Below, piece by piece: positions 30,901-37,556 of a DNA stretch of 64,000 nucleotides (position 1 is the first letter of the stretch; every line of letters begins with the position of its first letter). Source of the DNA: Bacteroidota bacterium. Lineage in GTDB: Bacteria > Bacteroidota > Bacteroidia > B-17B0 > Aurantibacillaceae. The position numbers and the translations under genes were made by a program. Under the pieces are notes generated by a model that worked only from the letters and a program-made list of their open reading frames with translations, was not told the origin of the DNA and searched no databases. The stretch lies in the NCBI GenBank assembly GCA_029237825.1, contig JAQZBQ010000002.1, forward strand, positions 248,001 to 312,000, written 5' to 3'.

Positions 30901-32822
30901 CCAGTGACCGTTGGTGTGAGAGTGACGGTTGAAGTCTTACAAACAGATCCACCATAATTTAGCGCAGTTAATGTGGGGCACGAACAACTGATTATAACTG
31001 TTGTAGTTTTTGTGCTGGTGCAACCAAATTTATCGGTAGCCGTTAAGCTATATACTGTAGTTGTGGTAGGACTTACGGTTGGACTTAGTGTATTTGAATT
31101 TGTCATTGTTGACGTAGGACTCCAAGTGTAACCCGTTACACTATTTGGATCACGTAAAACCACCGTCCATGAAATTAAACTTCCGGAACCACCTCCGCCG
31201 CCACGCGTGTCGGCAATTTTCAATATCCAATTAGTGTTTGAATTACCTCCGGCAGCCATAATGGCATTTAAAACAGATTGAGGGAAACAATAAGTTGCCG
31301 TACCACTCGTTCCTGTTAAAGGTAATGGTGTGAAATTATAGGTGTTACCATTAACTGTTATAGTAACATTATTCCCTATTAAATCATTTCCAATGTCGGA
31401 ATGTTTTGTGTGGTTAATTGTAAAGCAAATGGATTGAACCATTCCCGTAGCGAGTGTAGTAGAAAGCATACCCGTACTAGTAATTGTATTCGTTATTCCT
31501 GTAGGAGTATTATTAGTTATTGTAGTGTTTGGATTATTCGTATAATTATGGTCATTATAAGGAGTTCCAAGAGAAATAATACCTCCAAGATTTGCACTGG
31601 ATGGAGGGCAAATTGTTGAGGTGAGCGGACTGATACTTATAACAGGGCCCGTATTTAAATTAACTCTTTGCGAATACACACTTGTACAGCCGCCGCCATT
31701 TGCAACTAAGGATATTAAATAATCACCAGTGGTTGTATAAGTATGTGTCGCATTGTTTGTTGTCGACGTACTTCCGTCTCCATAATTCCACGTATAGGTA
31801 GTGGCACCCACAGACCCATTGGTTATGTTTACAGTAACCGGAACCGTACAGGATGATTGAGGCGTAACAGTAAAGATTGCAGTGGTTCCCATTTGGAAAG
31901 TTCCACCCCAATCAAGCGTAAAACCGTTGTTAGTTTGATTGTAATTGTCAATTAAAAGTGCATAAGTTTGCCCTGCTGTAACCGTAATTGGAGCTGCGAA
32001 TTCCCCCGGGCAGGGTTGCCCGGCCGTATTGCCTAACATACCAAAAGTTGCACCTGGGGTGCCACAACTGAATGGCCCGGCAGAGGCATAGTTGTAATTA
32101 CAGCCCACCTGTGTTCCCAAACATCCCGCAGTAACATTATAAAGTGCCCAATCATATTCATCTGCTGCAAGAGGTGTTCCTGTGAATTCTAGAATTCCTG
32201 TAACTCCAACAGTGAATTTAATCCATACATCCTTCCTAACAGCAGCCCCAAAACAACTTGGTTGTGTTCCACTTGCTGTGAAGCCGCTTAAATTCGGAAA
32301 ATCCATACTTGCTTTGTTACATACCAATGATGCCTGAGCACATGTGTTTCCGGGCGATGCGGCTGGAGGTGTTGAACTGATACATAATTGAAAGGTTCCG
32401 TCGGTTCCATTAGTTTCAACTGATATTAAAACGACTGTTCCTGGTGCCAAACCTAATGTTGAGGAAACCGATGCTGTGCCGGTCGCAGAATTACAAACAT
32501 CATAAGTTCCTCCTGCACAACCACTTGTTATTAAAGTAAGTACAAGACCGGAGGCTGGAGTGGTTCCATTAGGTGTAACGGTAATGACATTATTTGCTCC
32601 AGTAGCAACATAGGTAAACCAAACTTCATTGCCTGCAGTTCCTACATCACAGGCATTCGTTGAGTTATCACTCGTAGCGTTTAAATTAGTTGAATTTAAA
32701 CATGTGACTCCCGAAACTGGCAAAGCTACAGCTTGTGCATTTACGCATGCATCATTTGACGGGGTCTGTGCGAAAGCTATAGTAACATAAAACAAGAAAA
32801 AAAGTATGAAGATTGATTTCAT
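24909..32822 (-). CDS. Giant SprB-like repeat adhesin with T9SS type B C-terminal domain
   Basis: A 2637-aa secreted protein. In order: signal peptide (about 1-18), two pre-peptidase-C-like beta domains (about 20-320), a PKD domain with TYTWNYGDGST, a proprotein-convertase P-like domain (about 410-560), an Ig/Big-like segment, and about 21 tandem beta repeats of roughly 78 residues. The repeat core is TASTTGTLTC, then LNSTLAGMNYTWTAPAGG, ending in NPANGCTYSTTTAVTQNT; variants alternate. The C-terminus (PNAFSPNGDGNNDEFCLQ, FNRWGNKVFES) is the gliding-motility C-terminal sorting domain. It probably acts as a surface adhesin, exported with the PorP/SprF protein downstream. A small secreted protein gene is 41 bp upstream. 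Confidence 0.92.
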   Translation of the reverse strand: MKSIFILFFLFYVTIAFAQTPSNDACVNAQAVALPVSGVTCLNSTNLNATSDNSTNACDVGTAGNEVWFTYVATGANNVITVTPNGTTPASGLVLTLITSGCAGGTYDVCNSATGTASVSSTLGLAPGTVVLISVETNGTDGTFQLCISSTPPAASPGNTCAQASLVCNKASMDFPNLSGFTASGTQPSCFGAAVRKDVWIKFTVGVTGILEFTGTPLAADEYDWALYNVTAGCLGTQVGCNYNYASAGPFSCGTPGATFGMLGNTAGQPCPGEFAAPITVTAGQTYALLIDNYNQTNNGFTLDWGGTFQMGTTAIFTVTPQSSCTVPVTVNITNGSVGATTYTWNYGDGSTSTTNNATHTYTTTGDYLISLVANGGGCTSVYSQRVNLNTGPVISISPLTSTICPPSSANLGGIISLGTPYNDHNYTNNPNTTITNNTPTGITNTITSTGMLSTTLATGMVQSICFTINHTKHSDIGNDLIGNNVTITVNGNTYNFTPLPLTGTSGTATYCFPQSVLNAIMAAGGNSNTNWILKIADTRGGGGGSGSLISWTVVLRDPNSVTGYTWSPTSTMTNSNTLSPTVSPTTTTVYSLTATDKFGCTSTKTTTVIISCSCPTLTALNYGGSVCKTSTVTLTPTVTGVGAISSGSYSSTPTGLSMSATTGIITPSLSTANTYTVTYLVTPSSGTCMAVSVNTVITIKPTPTIAVTNTSVCEGSSITITAGGASTYTWSTGATTSSIAVTPTVATVYTVTGTNSLSCVNSNTVSVSINPIPTTTATTSGTLTCSTTTVALNSNISGMTYTWSAPAGGTVGSSNSHSTTASGAAGNYTVIIKSSAGCTFTTTTNVTQNTAAPTTTASTTGTLTCTTNTVTLNSTSAGMNYTWTAPPGGSIGSINTQSTIASGAIGIYTIVIQNPLNGCVYTTTTSVGQNTVAPTGVNAGSSQSLTCASTSVTLNGSVTTPTNSTANWTGPNVCGTATNFTTSACGAGIYTLTATSPVNGCTATSTVQVFPSAGAPSVTLNPVTNSITCTNSLVTVSISSTVSPASYTWSGVGIVSGNGTPTITVNQGGSFNFTLTNTTNSCSTSNNLTVIQNTTIPTTTASTTGTLTCSATSVSLTSTLAGMNYTWTAPAGGSLASINSQSTAASGAAGTYTIKVVNPANGCTYSTTTAVTQNTTVPTTTASTTGTLTCTTLTVALNSTLGGMNYTWTAPPGGSVASSNSQSTSASGVAGTYTVKVVNPTNGCTYSTTTAVSQNTITPTTTASSTGSLTCSTTTVALNSTLAGMTYTWSAPSGGGVSSVNTQSTSASGAGIYTLSVVNPANGCSYSTTTAVIQNTTVPTTTASTTGTLTCTTSTVALNSTLAGMNYTWTAPTGGSLGSSNSQSTTASGISGTYSLLVVNPSTGCTFATTTSVTHNSVIPTTIASTTGTLTCSSTSVTLNSTLAGMNYTWTAPSGASLGTVNSQSTTASGVAGTYTITVIDPANGCTYSTTTSVSQNTTVPTTTASTTGTLTCATASVTLNSTLAGMNYTWTSPAGGSLGTVNSQSTTASGAAGTYTINVVDPANGCIYSTTTSVSQNTVVPTTTASTTGTLTCATTSVTLNSSLVGMNYTWTAPAGGSVSNANSQSSTGSGAPGTYSLTVSNPANGCSYNTTTTVTQNTTVPTGVSAGTNQTLTCATPSIALNGSVTSPTNPTVNWTGPNVCGTATSLTTSVCGAGVYTLTATNPINGCISSSTVMVSPSAGAPSVTLNPVTNTITCTNTLVTVSISSTVSPATYTWSGSGIVSGNGTPTITVNQGGTFNFTLTNTTNSCTTSNNLSVAQNITVPTTSISTTGSLTCLATSTVTLNASLTGMNYTWTAPSGGNISNSNTQSTSVSGSPGVYTVTVQNPANGCVYTTTTSVNQNTTTPTGVNAGSNQTLTCNSASVSLNGSVSSPTNATANWSGPFVCGSTTSFSTSACAPGLYTLTATDPINGCVASSTMQVFPVSGAPAVTVNPVTNSITCTNTLVTISLSSTVTPITYSWSGTGIIGSTNSPSITVNQGGTFAFTVTNSGGCSTVGTQTVAQNTTAPLTTASTTGTLTCSAATVALNSTLAGMNYTWTAPSGGILGSANSQSTSASGNPGTYSLTVLDPSNGCTYTTSTSVTQNTITPLTSTSTSGTLTCSVTTVSLNSTLTGMNYTWTAPPGGNIGSSFTQSTSASGSAGVYTLTVMNPSNGCSYSTTTSVTQNTIIPVTTVSVNGTITCTTPTVVLNSSTTGMNYTWTAPPGGTLGNSNAQSTNAFGSGGTYSLTITNPSNGCSYATSANVTEDILAPTVTISGTQTITCLTTTATLNATGGGTYNWSGPGILTGGNTSSPTVNMPGIYSVSVSSSNGCITTKTTSVIKNTPTPTITITSSQTLTCLITTVTISATGGGTYVWSGPGIVSGSNSASPSVNLPGNYNVTVTAANGCTATASGAVSQNTTMPSLTISSNTVINPGQQAQLNISGSNTSYTWSPGDGLSCTTCSNPIASPEVSTEYCVSTSEGICLNVACVLVNVEIDCENNRKYDTPNAFSPNGDGNNDEFCLQGWKGCLSQFYVAIFNRWGNKVFESTEADFCWDGMYLGKLLDPAVFVFYIKAETIQGEKIERKGNITLIK
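25435..30512 (-). repeat. Tandem approximately 234-bp coding repeats of the giant adhesin
   Basis: About 21 head-to-tail copies, each near 78 codons. Some neighbours are almost identical at the DNA level, for example the stretches starting near 28051 and 28285, offset by exactly 234 bases. Every third or fourth unit is a diverged type (start APSVTLNPVTN or PTGVNAGSNQTLTC), so the array is built of higher-order sets. Copy number may change by recombination, and short-read assembly may have collapsed copies. Confidence 0.85.
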
Positions 32823-32863
32823 TATTAATGGGGTGCGAATGTGAATAAGAGAACTTTAATTTT

Positions 32864-33241
32864 TTAAAATGTTGAAATAAGATCTATTTCTTTTCCGAAA
32901 TTTGTTTTTATTTCAAATGATGAGAATATTTTTAATCGTACTTGAGACCCTAGTTCGATATAAACAGTTTCGTTTGTTTTTCTGTTTTTTTCTATCAACT
33001 CGTCAATATTGTAAGGAATATTAGGTTTTAACCTGGGATCTTTTACCTGAATTTGAAATGTTCCCGCATATTTTTTCAATTTTTCTTCAATTGATTGCGG
33101 CTTTCCATCATCAAAGTTTTTGATATGATAGGTATTAATTACGATAGGATTAATAACATTCGTTGCTTTTAAGTGAGCAAGAAGCAAAAGAAAAACAGTA
33201 AATGACAAAATTCGCGAAGACAATATTCTTAATGCGTTCAT
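32864..33241 (-). CDS. Small secreted protein of unknown function
   Basis: A 125-aa protein with a signal peptide (hydrophobic about 10-25, cleavage likely after HLKA). The mature part is charged and has no Cys, domain or membrane helix I recognise. It lies 41 bp upstream of the giant adhesin on the same strand, so it may be in the same transcript as adhesin and PorP/SprF. A role in adhesin export or anchoring is only a positional guess. Confidence 0.65.
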   Translation of the reverse strand: MNALRILSSRILSFTVFLLLLAHLKATNVINPIVINTYHIKNFDDGKPQSIEEKLKKYAGTFQIQVKDPRLKPNIPYNIDELIEKNRKTNETVYIELGSQVRLKIFSSFEIKTNFGKEIDLISTF

Positions 33242-33388
33242 TGAGATAGTGAATGTTATAACAAAGGATTAATTTTTAATGTGGAATTTCATAAAGATAA
33301 AGTAAAATGAAGATTAGTTTTAATACTTCACGCATTGAAAAGGGCATTTTACCTGTTAATTATATGGTTTTACTGATTTTAACATTCT

Positions 33389-35167
33389 TCAATTGTTAAA
33401 AGGTTGCTGAGACTTACTGAGGTTAGTTAAAACATGAGAATTTGTGTAGGCTATAAAATTCTTTGAAAAACGAATTTTAATATTATTTTTGCCGTCGTTC
33501 CGGAGAGGTGTCAGAGTGGTCGAACGAGCAAGCCTGGAAAGTTTGTATACGGGAAACTGTATCGCGGGTTCGAATCCCGCCCTCTCCGCTGATAGGGACT
33601 TAGGCTCAAAAAGAGAACTAAGTCCCTTTTTTATTAAAGCAAAATCGCCCGTATTATGGGCGATTTCAGCAATAATGTAATTCAAATCCGGAGTTCGAAA
33701 TGCCCCCTTTTCCTTGTCATATACCAAACCGGACGGGAAGATAAGGTTTTGCAGTTTTTCTTTGAGGCTAATACTGCCCTCTACCCATAATTTACGCAGG
33801 TTTCGGCATAATAATGAGGCTTCATTTAGCATTTCTTTCAGGTTCGAAATGTAAATACCACAACCATTGATTTCCTTCTGTAAATTCGCATAGTCTGCCA
33901 TATATTTTGCTAGGAAACGATCATAGGTTTCTTTCGGCATTTCCTCTTTTATAAAATGCTTCTCCTCAAGCTTCTCAATATTTCTTTTAAGCTCAGCCAG
34001 TCGGTCTTTAAGCTCCTTTTCCTTCTCTACGTTGCCTTTATTCAGTTCGTAGTAGGTGCTTTCTAATTCCATTAAAACGGCCTCGTTCAAATCCTCCCTT
34101 ATTTGGTAGTTCTCCAAGTCAGTTGCAAATAATTCATGCATCGACTTTGCGCTTTTGTTGCATTTGCATCCGTTTGTTCTGCACTTATAATAATACAGGT
34201 TCTTCTTCTTTACAATATAACCCGTATAAGGTTGTTCGCAATCCGCACACTTAACAAAAACTTTTAAAGGAAGATTAATGTTTTCTAATTTATGCGGCAC
34301 TCCGTATTTAGTAGAGGAGGAAACAATATCGTTCACTTTCATAAACTCTTCCTTTGAGATCATCTTTTCATGAAGCCCATCTTCGATCTTGCCATTTAGC
34401 ATCCCGTGAGAAATCAAACCGCAATAAAAAGGATTAATAAAAATCTTGTGTAATTGTTGCTTATACATTTTTACACCCTGTGCTTGAAGTTTCAAAATAA
34501 TTTCTTCATTCTTCATGCCCTGTATTTTCCATTCCCAAGCTTTCTTTATTTTCTTGCCATCTGCGTTCACAATTATCTTACGTTCACCGTTCGACCTCAC
34601 AATATCATACCCCTGCGGTGGCTTCACTACCCAAATACCTTTTTCAAATTTAGCTTTCATTCCTGCCATAGCAACTTGTTTGCGCTGATCATTATCCCAA
34701 CGCCCAAATAGTAATTGCATATCATGAAATAAAACCCCACTTGCATTAGAGGTATCTATCGGTTCGGTAACTGCTTTAATATGTACGCCATGTTTTTCTC
34801 TTAGTTCATCGGCAATAGAAATTGCTTTCCCACCAGTCCTGCTAAAGCGAGTCATCTTATAAACTAAGATGGTTCCTATTTTACCTTTGCTTTGCCTAAT
34901 AAAACTCAGCATACTCTGAAACTCCTTTCTTGCATCGGTTTTAGCACTTTCATAAGTGTCGCCAAAACGAGATACAATAATTAAATTATTTCGGGCAGCA
35001 TATTCTTCAATAGCTTTCCGTTGCGTTTCTAAGGAATCATTTTTGTCAAATTGCCCTTTGCCGGAAACCCTTGTGTACATTACAACTAAATTGCCTTCAA
35101 CCTTTTTAACGATTGTAGTGCTAAACCGACCAAACTTTGATTCTATTAGTCTTTCGTCTGTGATCAT
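33389..35167 (-). CDS. Large serine recombinase/integrase
   Basis: A 592-aa site-specific recombinase. The resolvase domain (about 27-175) has the Ser nucleophile in YTRVSGKGQ (Ser35) and [16 protein letters not shown] Recombinase domain follows, then a zinc ribbon ([10 protein letters not shown] and [15 protein letters not shown]) and a coiled coil (about 375-450). It probably catalyses integration and excision of the adjacent island. The last roughly 75 residues are the antisense translation of the terminator, tRNA-Ser and its upstream sequence ([14 protein letters not shown] onward), so they are not a conserved domain and would depend on the insertion site. A 62-aa protein gene lies just upstream on the same strand. 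Confidence 0.88.
   Translation of the reverse strand: MITDERLIESKFGRFSTTIVKKVEGNLVVMYTRVSGKGQFDKNDSLETQRKAIEEYAARNNLIIVSRFGDTYESAKTDARKEFQSMLSFIRQSKGKIGTILVYKMTRFSRTGGKAISIADELREKHGVHIKAVTEPIDTSNASGVLFHDMQLLFGRWDNDQRKQVAMAGMKAKFEKGIWVVKPPQGYDIVRSNGERKIIVNADGKKIKKAWEWKIQGMKNEEIILKLQAQGVKMYKQQLHKIFINPFYCGLISHGMLNGKIEDGLHEKMISKEEFMKVNDIVSSSTKYGVPHKLENINLPLKVFVKCADCEQPYTGYIVKKKNLYYYKCRTNGCKCNKSAKSMHELFATDLENYQIREDLNEAVLMELESTYYELNKGNVEKEKELKDRLAELKRNIEKLEEKHFIKEEMPKETYDRFLAKYMADYANLQKEINGCGIYISNLKEMLNEASLLCRNLRKLWVEGSISLKEKLQNLIFPSGLVYDKEKGAFRTPDLNYIIAEIAHNTGDFALIKKGLSSLFEPKSLSAERAGFEPAIQFPVYKLSRLARSTTLTPLRNDGKNNIKIRFSKNFIAYTNSHVLTNLSKSQQPFNN
33463..33491 (+). promoter_or_regulatory. Promoter of tRNA-Ser
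   Basis: A TTG (33463-33465) and TATTTTTG (33484-33491), separated by 18 bases, match the Bacteroidota TTG/TAnnTTTG pattern. The -7 element ends 10 bases before the tRNA 5' end at 33502, a fitting distance for the promoter of a stable RNA gene. It lies opposite the last codons of the recombinase ORF. Confidence 0.6.
33502..33588 (+). tRNA. tRNA-Ser (anticodon GGA)
   Basis: An 87-nt cloverleaf. The acceptor stem GGAGAGG (33502-33508) pairs with CCTCTCC (33581-33587), with discriminator G at 33588. The anticodon loop CTGGAAA lies between CAAGC and GTTTG, giving anticodon GGA (serine UCC/UCU). A long variable arm (class II, as expected for Ser) and the T arm GCGGG-TTCGAAT-CCCGC follow. CCA is not encoded. 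The gene is fully intact, although the recombinase ORF runs antisense through it. Confidence 0.95.
33594..33632 (+). terminator. Rho-independent terminator after tRNA-Ser
   Basis: AGGGACTTAG (33594-33603) pairs with CTAAGTCCCT (33618-33627) around a 14-base loop, followed by a T run to 33632. It lies 5 bases after the tRNA and is also read antisense as codons of the recombinase C-terminus. A second perfect 9-bp hairpin (AAATCGCCC at 33642-33650 with GGGCGATTT at 33658-33666) follows. Confidence 0.8.
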
Positions 35168-35195
35168 TTTTTTCCTTTCGTTTTATTATACTGCG

Positions 35196-35384
35196 TTACT
35201 TTTTCTCTTGTTCCTTTTTCTTATTATTCAAATGCTCGTAAAAAATAATCGCTAAATTTTTTACCGCTAATAAAATTTCTTGAGCTTGTTCATCAGAAAC
35301 ATTTTCATAATTTTTTATTCTTTTAATTTTAGCAATACTCAACCCTTCGTGCTTCCTGCTTTCGCTAATTTCCATTTTGTCCAT
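35196..35384 (-). CDS. Small element-associated protein of unknown function
   Basis: A 62-aa charged, helical protein. The core SDEQAQEILLAVKNLAIIFY with a Lys/Glu-rich tail is of the kind often seen beside recombinase genes in Bacteroidota elements. It ends 28 bases before the recombinase start on the same strand, so co-transcription is likely. It may be a small accessory or DNA-binding protein, but no fold is assigned. Confidence 0.6.
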   Translation of the reverse strand: MDKMEISESRKHEGLSIAKIKRIKNYENVSDEQAQEILLAVKNLAIIFYEHLNNKKKEQEKK

Positions 35385-35468
35385 TTTTTTTCACAGTTCT
35401 TATTTTATCTTTCTCACTTTAATTGAAGTACGGCACTCTTTTCCAAACGTGGTAGTAAATTATGCTAT

Positions 35469-35502
35469 AGTTTTAATGGCAATAACTACTGCCATTAAAA
35501 CT
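35469..35502. repeat. 13-bp inverted repeat between small island genes
   Basis: AGTTTTAATGGCA (35469-35481) and TGCCATTAAAACT (35490-35502) are perfect inverted arms around an 8-base loop. There is no downstream T tract, so a classical terminator is doubtful. It may be an operator, an attenuator, or a binding site for the nearby recombinase. It lies between the 62-aa and the acidic-protein genes. Confidence 0.55.
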
Positions 35503-35537
35503 TGCACGTCTGAAATAAAGATCCCATACTCTTATGC

Positions 35538-35762
35538 CTAATCATCCTCTTCTTCCGATTCTTCCTCGTTTTCGTAGTAATCATCAAGGAGTTCACTTAA
35601 CGTAAAAACGTTTGCTCGCTCCTGTTTTTCATAGCTTACTTCAATTAAGATATCGCCTTCTTCGTTAACTCCATTTATTTCGTTGGTTAACTCATGCTCT
35701 GCTAATGCTTCTGCAAATTCTGTTATAAAGTCACTCGGTACTTCAAATTCTTTGGTTCTCAT
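35538..35762 (-). CDS. Small acidic protein of unknown function
   Basis: A 74-aa protein beginning MRTKEFEVPSDFITEFAE and ending in a run of Glu/Asp (EESEEEDD). The segment GDILIEVSYEKQERANVF looks like a small beta unit. Similar short acidic proteins occur in Bacteroidota mobile elements. The ATG at 35762 is preferred, because starts further upstream (to 35855) add a basic, low-complexity tail. A strongly acidic small protein could be a DNA mimic or inhibitor, but that is speculation. Confidence 0.6.
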   Translation of the reverse strand: MRTKEFEVPSDFITEFAEALAEHELTNEINGVNEEGDILIEVSYEKQERANVFTLSELLDDYYENEEESEEEDD

Positions 35763-35918
35763 GTTTTTCTTTTTAATTGTTATTTTTTCTTTTTGTTTTT
35801 CCATTGATCTGCTTGGCAGATTTGTTGGCGATCTGTTTCTTACTTTCCTGTTCATCTTTTTTTTGTTTTACAGGACAAAGTAAAGTCAGGTCATTTTGGT
35901 GCTTTCCCGGTTTGGGAA

Positions 35919-35948
35919 GATTTTTTCAGATTCTTTCAGATTTTTTCG
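35919..35948. repeat. Three 10-bp tandem repeats (iteron-like)
   Basis: AGATTTTTTC, AGATTCTTTC and AGATTTTTTC run head to tail upstream of the small acidic-protein gene. Rotation per 10 bp would place all copies on one face of the helix, as expected for a protein-binding array. The stretch 35763-36151 holds no other supported gene. It also has a direct repeat ATTCGGGGGAGA (36011-36022 and 36086-36097) in a G-rich region. Confidence 0.45.
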
Positions 35949-36151
35949 TTTATGGTAGTTAATGGCAAGTTTGGGCAGATAAATTTTGAGCCTGAAAATA
36001 CTCCGGGATGATTCGGGGGAGATAAGGGGGTAATATTGGGAACATTAAATTTCTTTCTGTTTTTTCCGGAATTTTTCGGGGATTTATTCGGGGGAGACTT
36101 GGGGTAAGATAAAGATTCCACAGAGTTGTGCAAATCACCCAAAAGAGAAAA

Positions 36152-37228
36152 CTAGAATTTCTGCGAAAGGATAATTATGCTCTGATCGTTGGGCTCCAAT
36201 ACTTTGTTTTCTTTATAGAAAGATTCTAGTTCTTTTATGGTGAACCATCTTGATCCAAGAAGCCCTTTATCAAATAATCTTTCAAATTCAGGAGCATTCA
36301 ATGCGACATCCAAAATTTTATCTAGTCGTAGTATTTTATTACCATCTTTGGAAATATCTAAGCGATCTGGAAGTTGGCAAATCGGAATATGCCAGCCACT
36401 TGTGATATAATTGTCTGGATTTTGAAGTTTGTCAGTGGGTCTTAGAAAAGGGACGCAATAGGGAAGTCTATAAGTATTACTACTTGCAATTTTTGATGAT
36501 GCCTCACAATACCCTTTTTTACAAAAGCATGCTGTTGCTGTATTAAGTTGGGGAGCTAGATTTTTTACTTGAGAAAAATATAATATTCCATCCTCCCATA
36601 TTTTATACTGAACTGCAATAATACGAACCATTCCATCATAATGATATTCGTATATTAAATCTACACCGGTTGCGGCCTCTGCTTTGCCGGGATGAAGAAA
36701 TCTAATTACAAATGGATCACCGGATCTTGTTCTAAATATTTTGTATTTGCCGGCAATCTGTTTGACATATTCAAGATTCAATCGCTTCCCATCATAATCG
36801 TTTCGTAATGCTTCATCCTCAGAATAGGAAAGAAACATAGGAGAATGTTCTCGCAATAAGCGAACTAATTTTGCCTTTTCTCTGTTAAGCTGTTTTAATT
36901 TGGTTTCTTTATTAAGAGGATTCTTAACAAGTTTCTCGATATGCTCTATTCTTATTTTAATAAGCTCTTCTGCGCTTATTTGCTTATTCTCATCTATTGA
37001 TCTTGCTTTAGCTTCCTCAAGATATTTTTCATAGACAATATCAATAAATTCTTTTTGTCCCAATATTGAATCTTTTCCACCAAACAAATCAGTAAAATTA
37101 TTCTGAGCAAACTCTATAGCTCGATTATAGGTTACGTTTGTTCTCTCATCCAGCATTGATAAGTTTTCACGAAGAGCATTGACAACCAACCATTCTATTT
37201 GTAATCTTTCATTATTGAGTTTGTCCAT
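36152..37228 (-). CDS. Unrecognised protein with possible PD-(D/E)XK/Mrr-like nuclease core
   Basis: A 358-aa soluble protein. The N-terminal 130 residues are helical with a Lys/Glu-rich coiled-coil-like part. The central segment EAATGVDLIYEY then RIIAVQYK (Asp190, Gln207, Lys209) resembles the D...QxK pattern of Mrr-type nucleases, with Glu184/Glu194 as extra acidic candidates. A Cys cluster (ACFCKKGYC, about 233-241) could bind zinc. The C-terminus has a hydrophobic FERLFDKGLLGSRWF stretch. It is the last gene of the defence run, separated from the deaminase fusion by 328 bp with repeats. Nuclease activity is a hypothesis; I do not recognise the family. Confidence 0.6.
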   Translation of the reverse strand: MDKLNNERLQIEWLVVNALRENLSMLDERTNVTYNRAIEFAQNNFTDLFGGKDSILGQKEFIDIVYEKYLEEAKARSIDENKQISAEELIKIRIEHIEKLVKNPLNKETKLKQLNREKAKLVRLLREHSPMFLSYSEDEALRNDYDGKRLNLEYVKQIAGKYKIFRTRSGDPFVIRFLHPGKAEAATGVDLIYEYHYDGMVRIIAVQYKIWEDGILYFSQVKNLAPQLNTATACFCKKGYCEASSKIASSNTYRLPYCVPFLRPTDKLQNPDNYITSGWHIPICQLPDRLDISKDGNKILRLDKILDVALNAPEFERLFDKGLLGSRWFTIKELESFYKENKVLEPNDQSIIILSQKF

Positions 37229-37360
37229 AATCTAATCCTCTTTCTTGGTACTATCTTATCAACTTTAAGATTATCTAGAGCTTTATCTTGGTAGTTACTT
37301 AGATTATCTATAATTCTTATGCTTGAGTCTTTATTTCTAGTATTTCTTCTAGATTTAATA

Positions 37361-37463
37361 CTAGGACACTTTGTCCTAGTATTTGTCCTAGTTCTAATCT
37401 TAGTATTTCCTCTAAATTCAACTAGGACACTTTGTCTTAGTATTTGTCCTAGTTCTAATACTA
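37361..37463. repeat. 61-bp direct repeat containing CTAGGACA palindromes
   Basis: CTAGGACA-CTT-TGTCCTAG (37361-37379) is a perfect palindrome. It recurs at 37422-37440 with one base changed in the right arm, so the period is 61 bp. Both copies are followed by TATTTGTCCTAGTTCTAAT. Partial copies of the CTAGTATTT flank occur before 37361 and after 37460. The whole gap 37229-37556 is rich in CTAG and has no gene I can support. It lies between the deaminase fusion and the 358-aa gene, both minus strand, so it may control the latter. Confidence 0.65.
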
Positions 37464-37556
37464 GTATTCCTCAAGATATCTAATCTAGTATTCACTCTAG
37501 TTAAACTCTAATTCTTTTTCTTAATTCTAATCTAGTCTTTGTATCTGCTAGTTCTT

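Noticed and set aside
33489-33680. 63-aa plus-strand frame across tRNA-Ser
   Set aside because: It covers the tRNA and its terminator; the RNA gene explains the sequence.
35936-36142. 68-aa minus-strand frame in the G-rich gap
   Set aside because: Low-complexity Pro/Asn/Ser sequence created by repeated G-rich stretches; no domain or promoter support.
37361-37463. CRISPR-like array
   Set aside because: Only two full repeat copies, no unique spacers of regular length and no cas genes.
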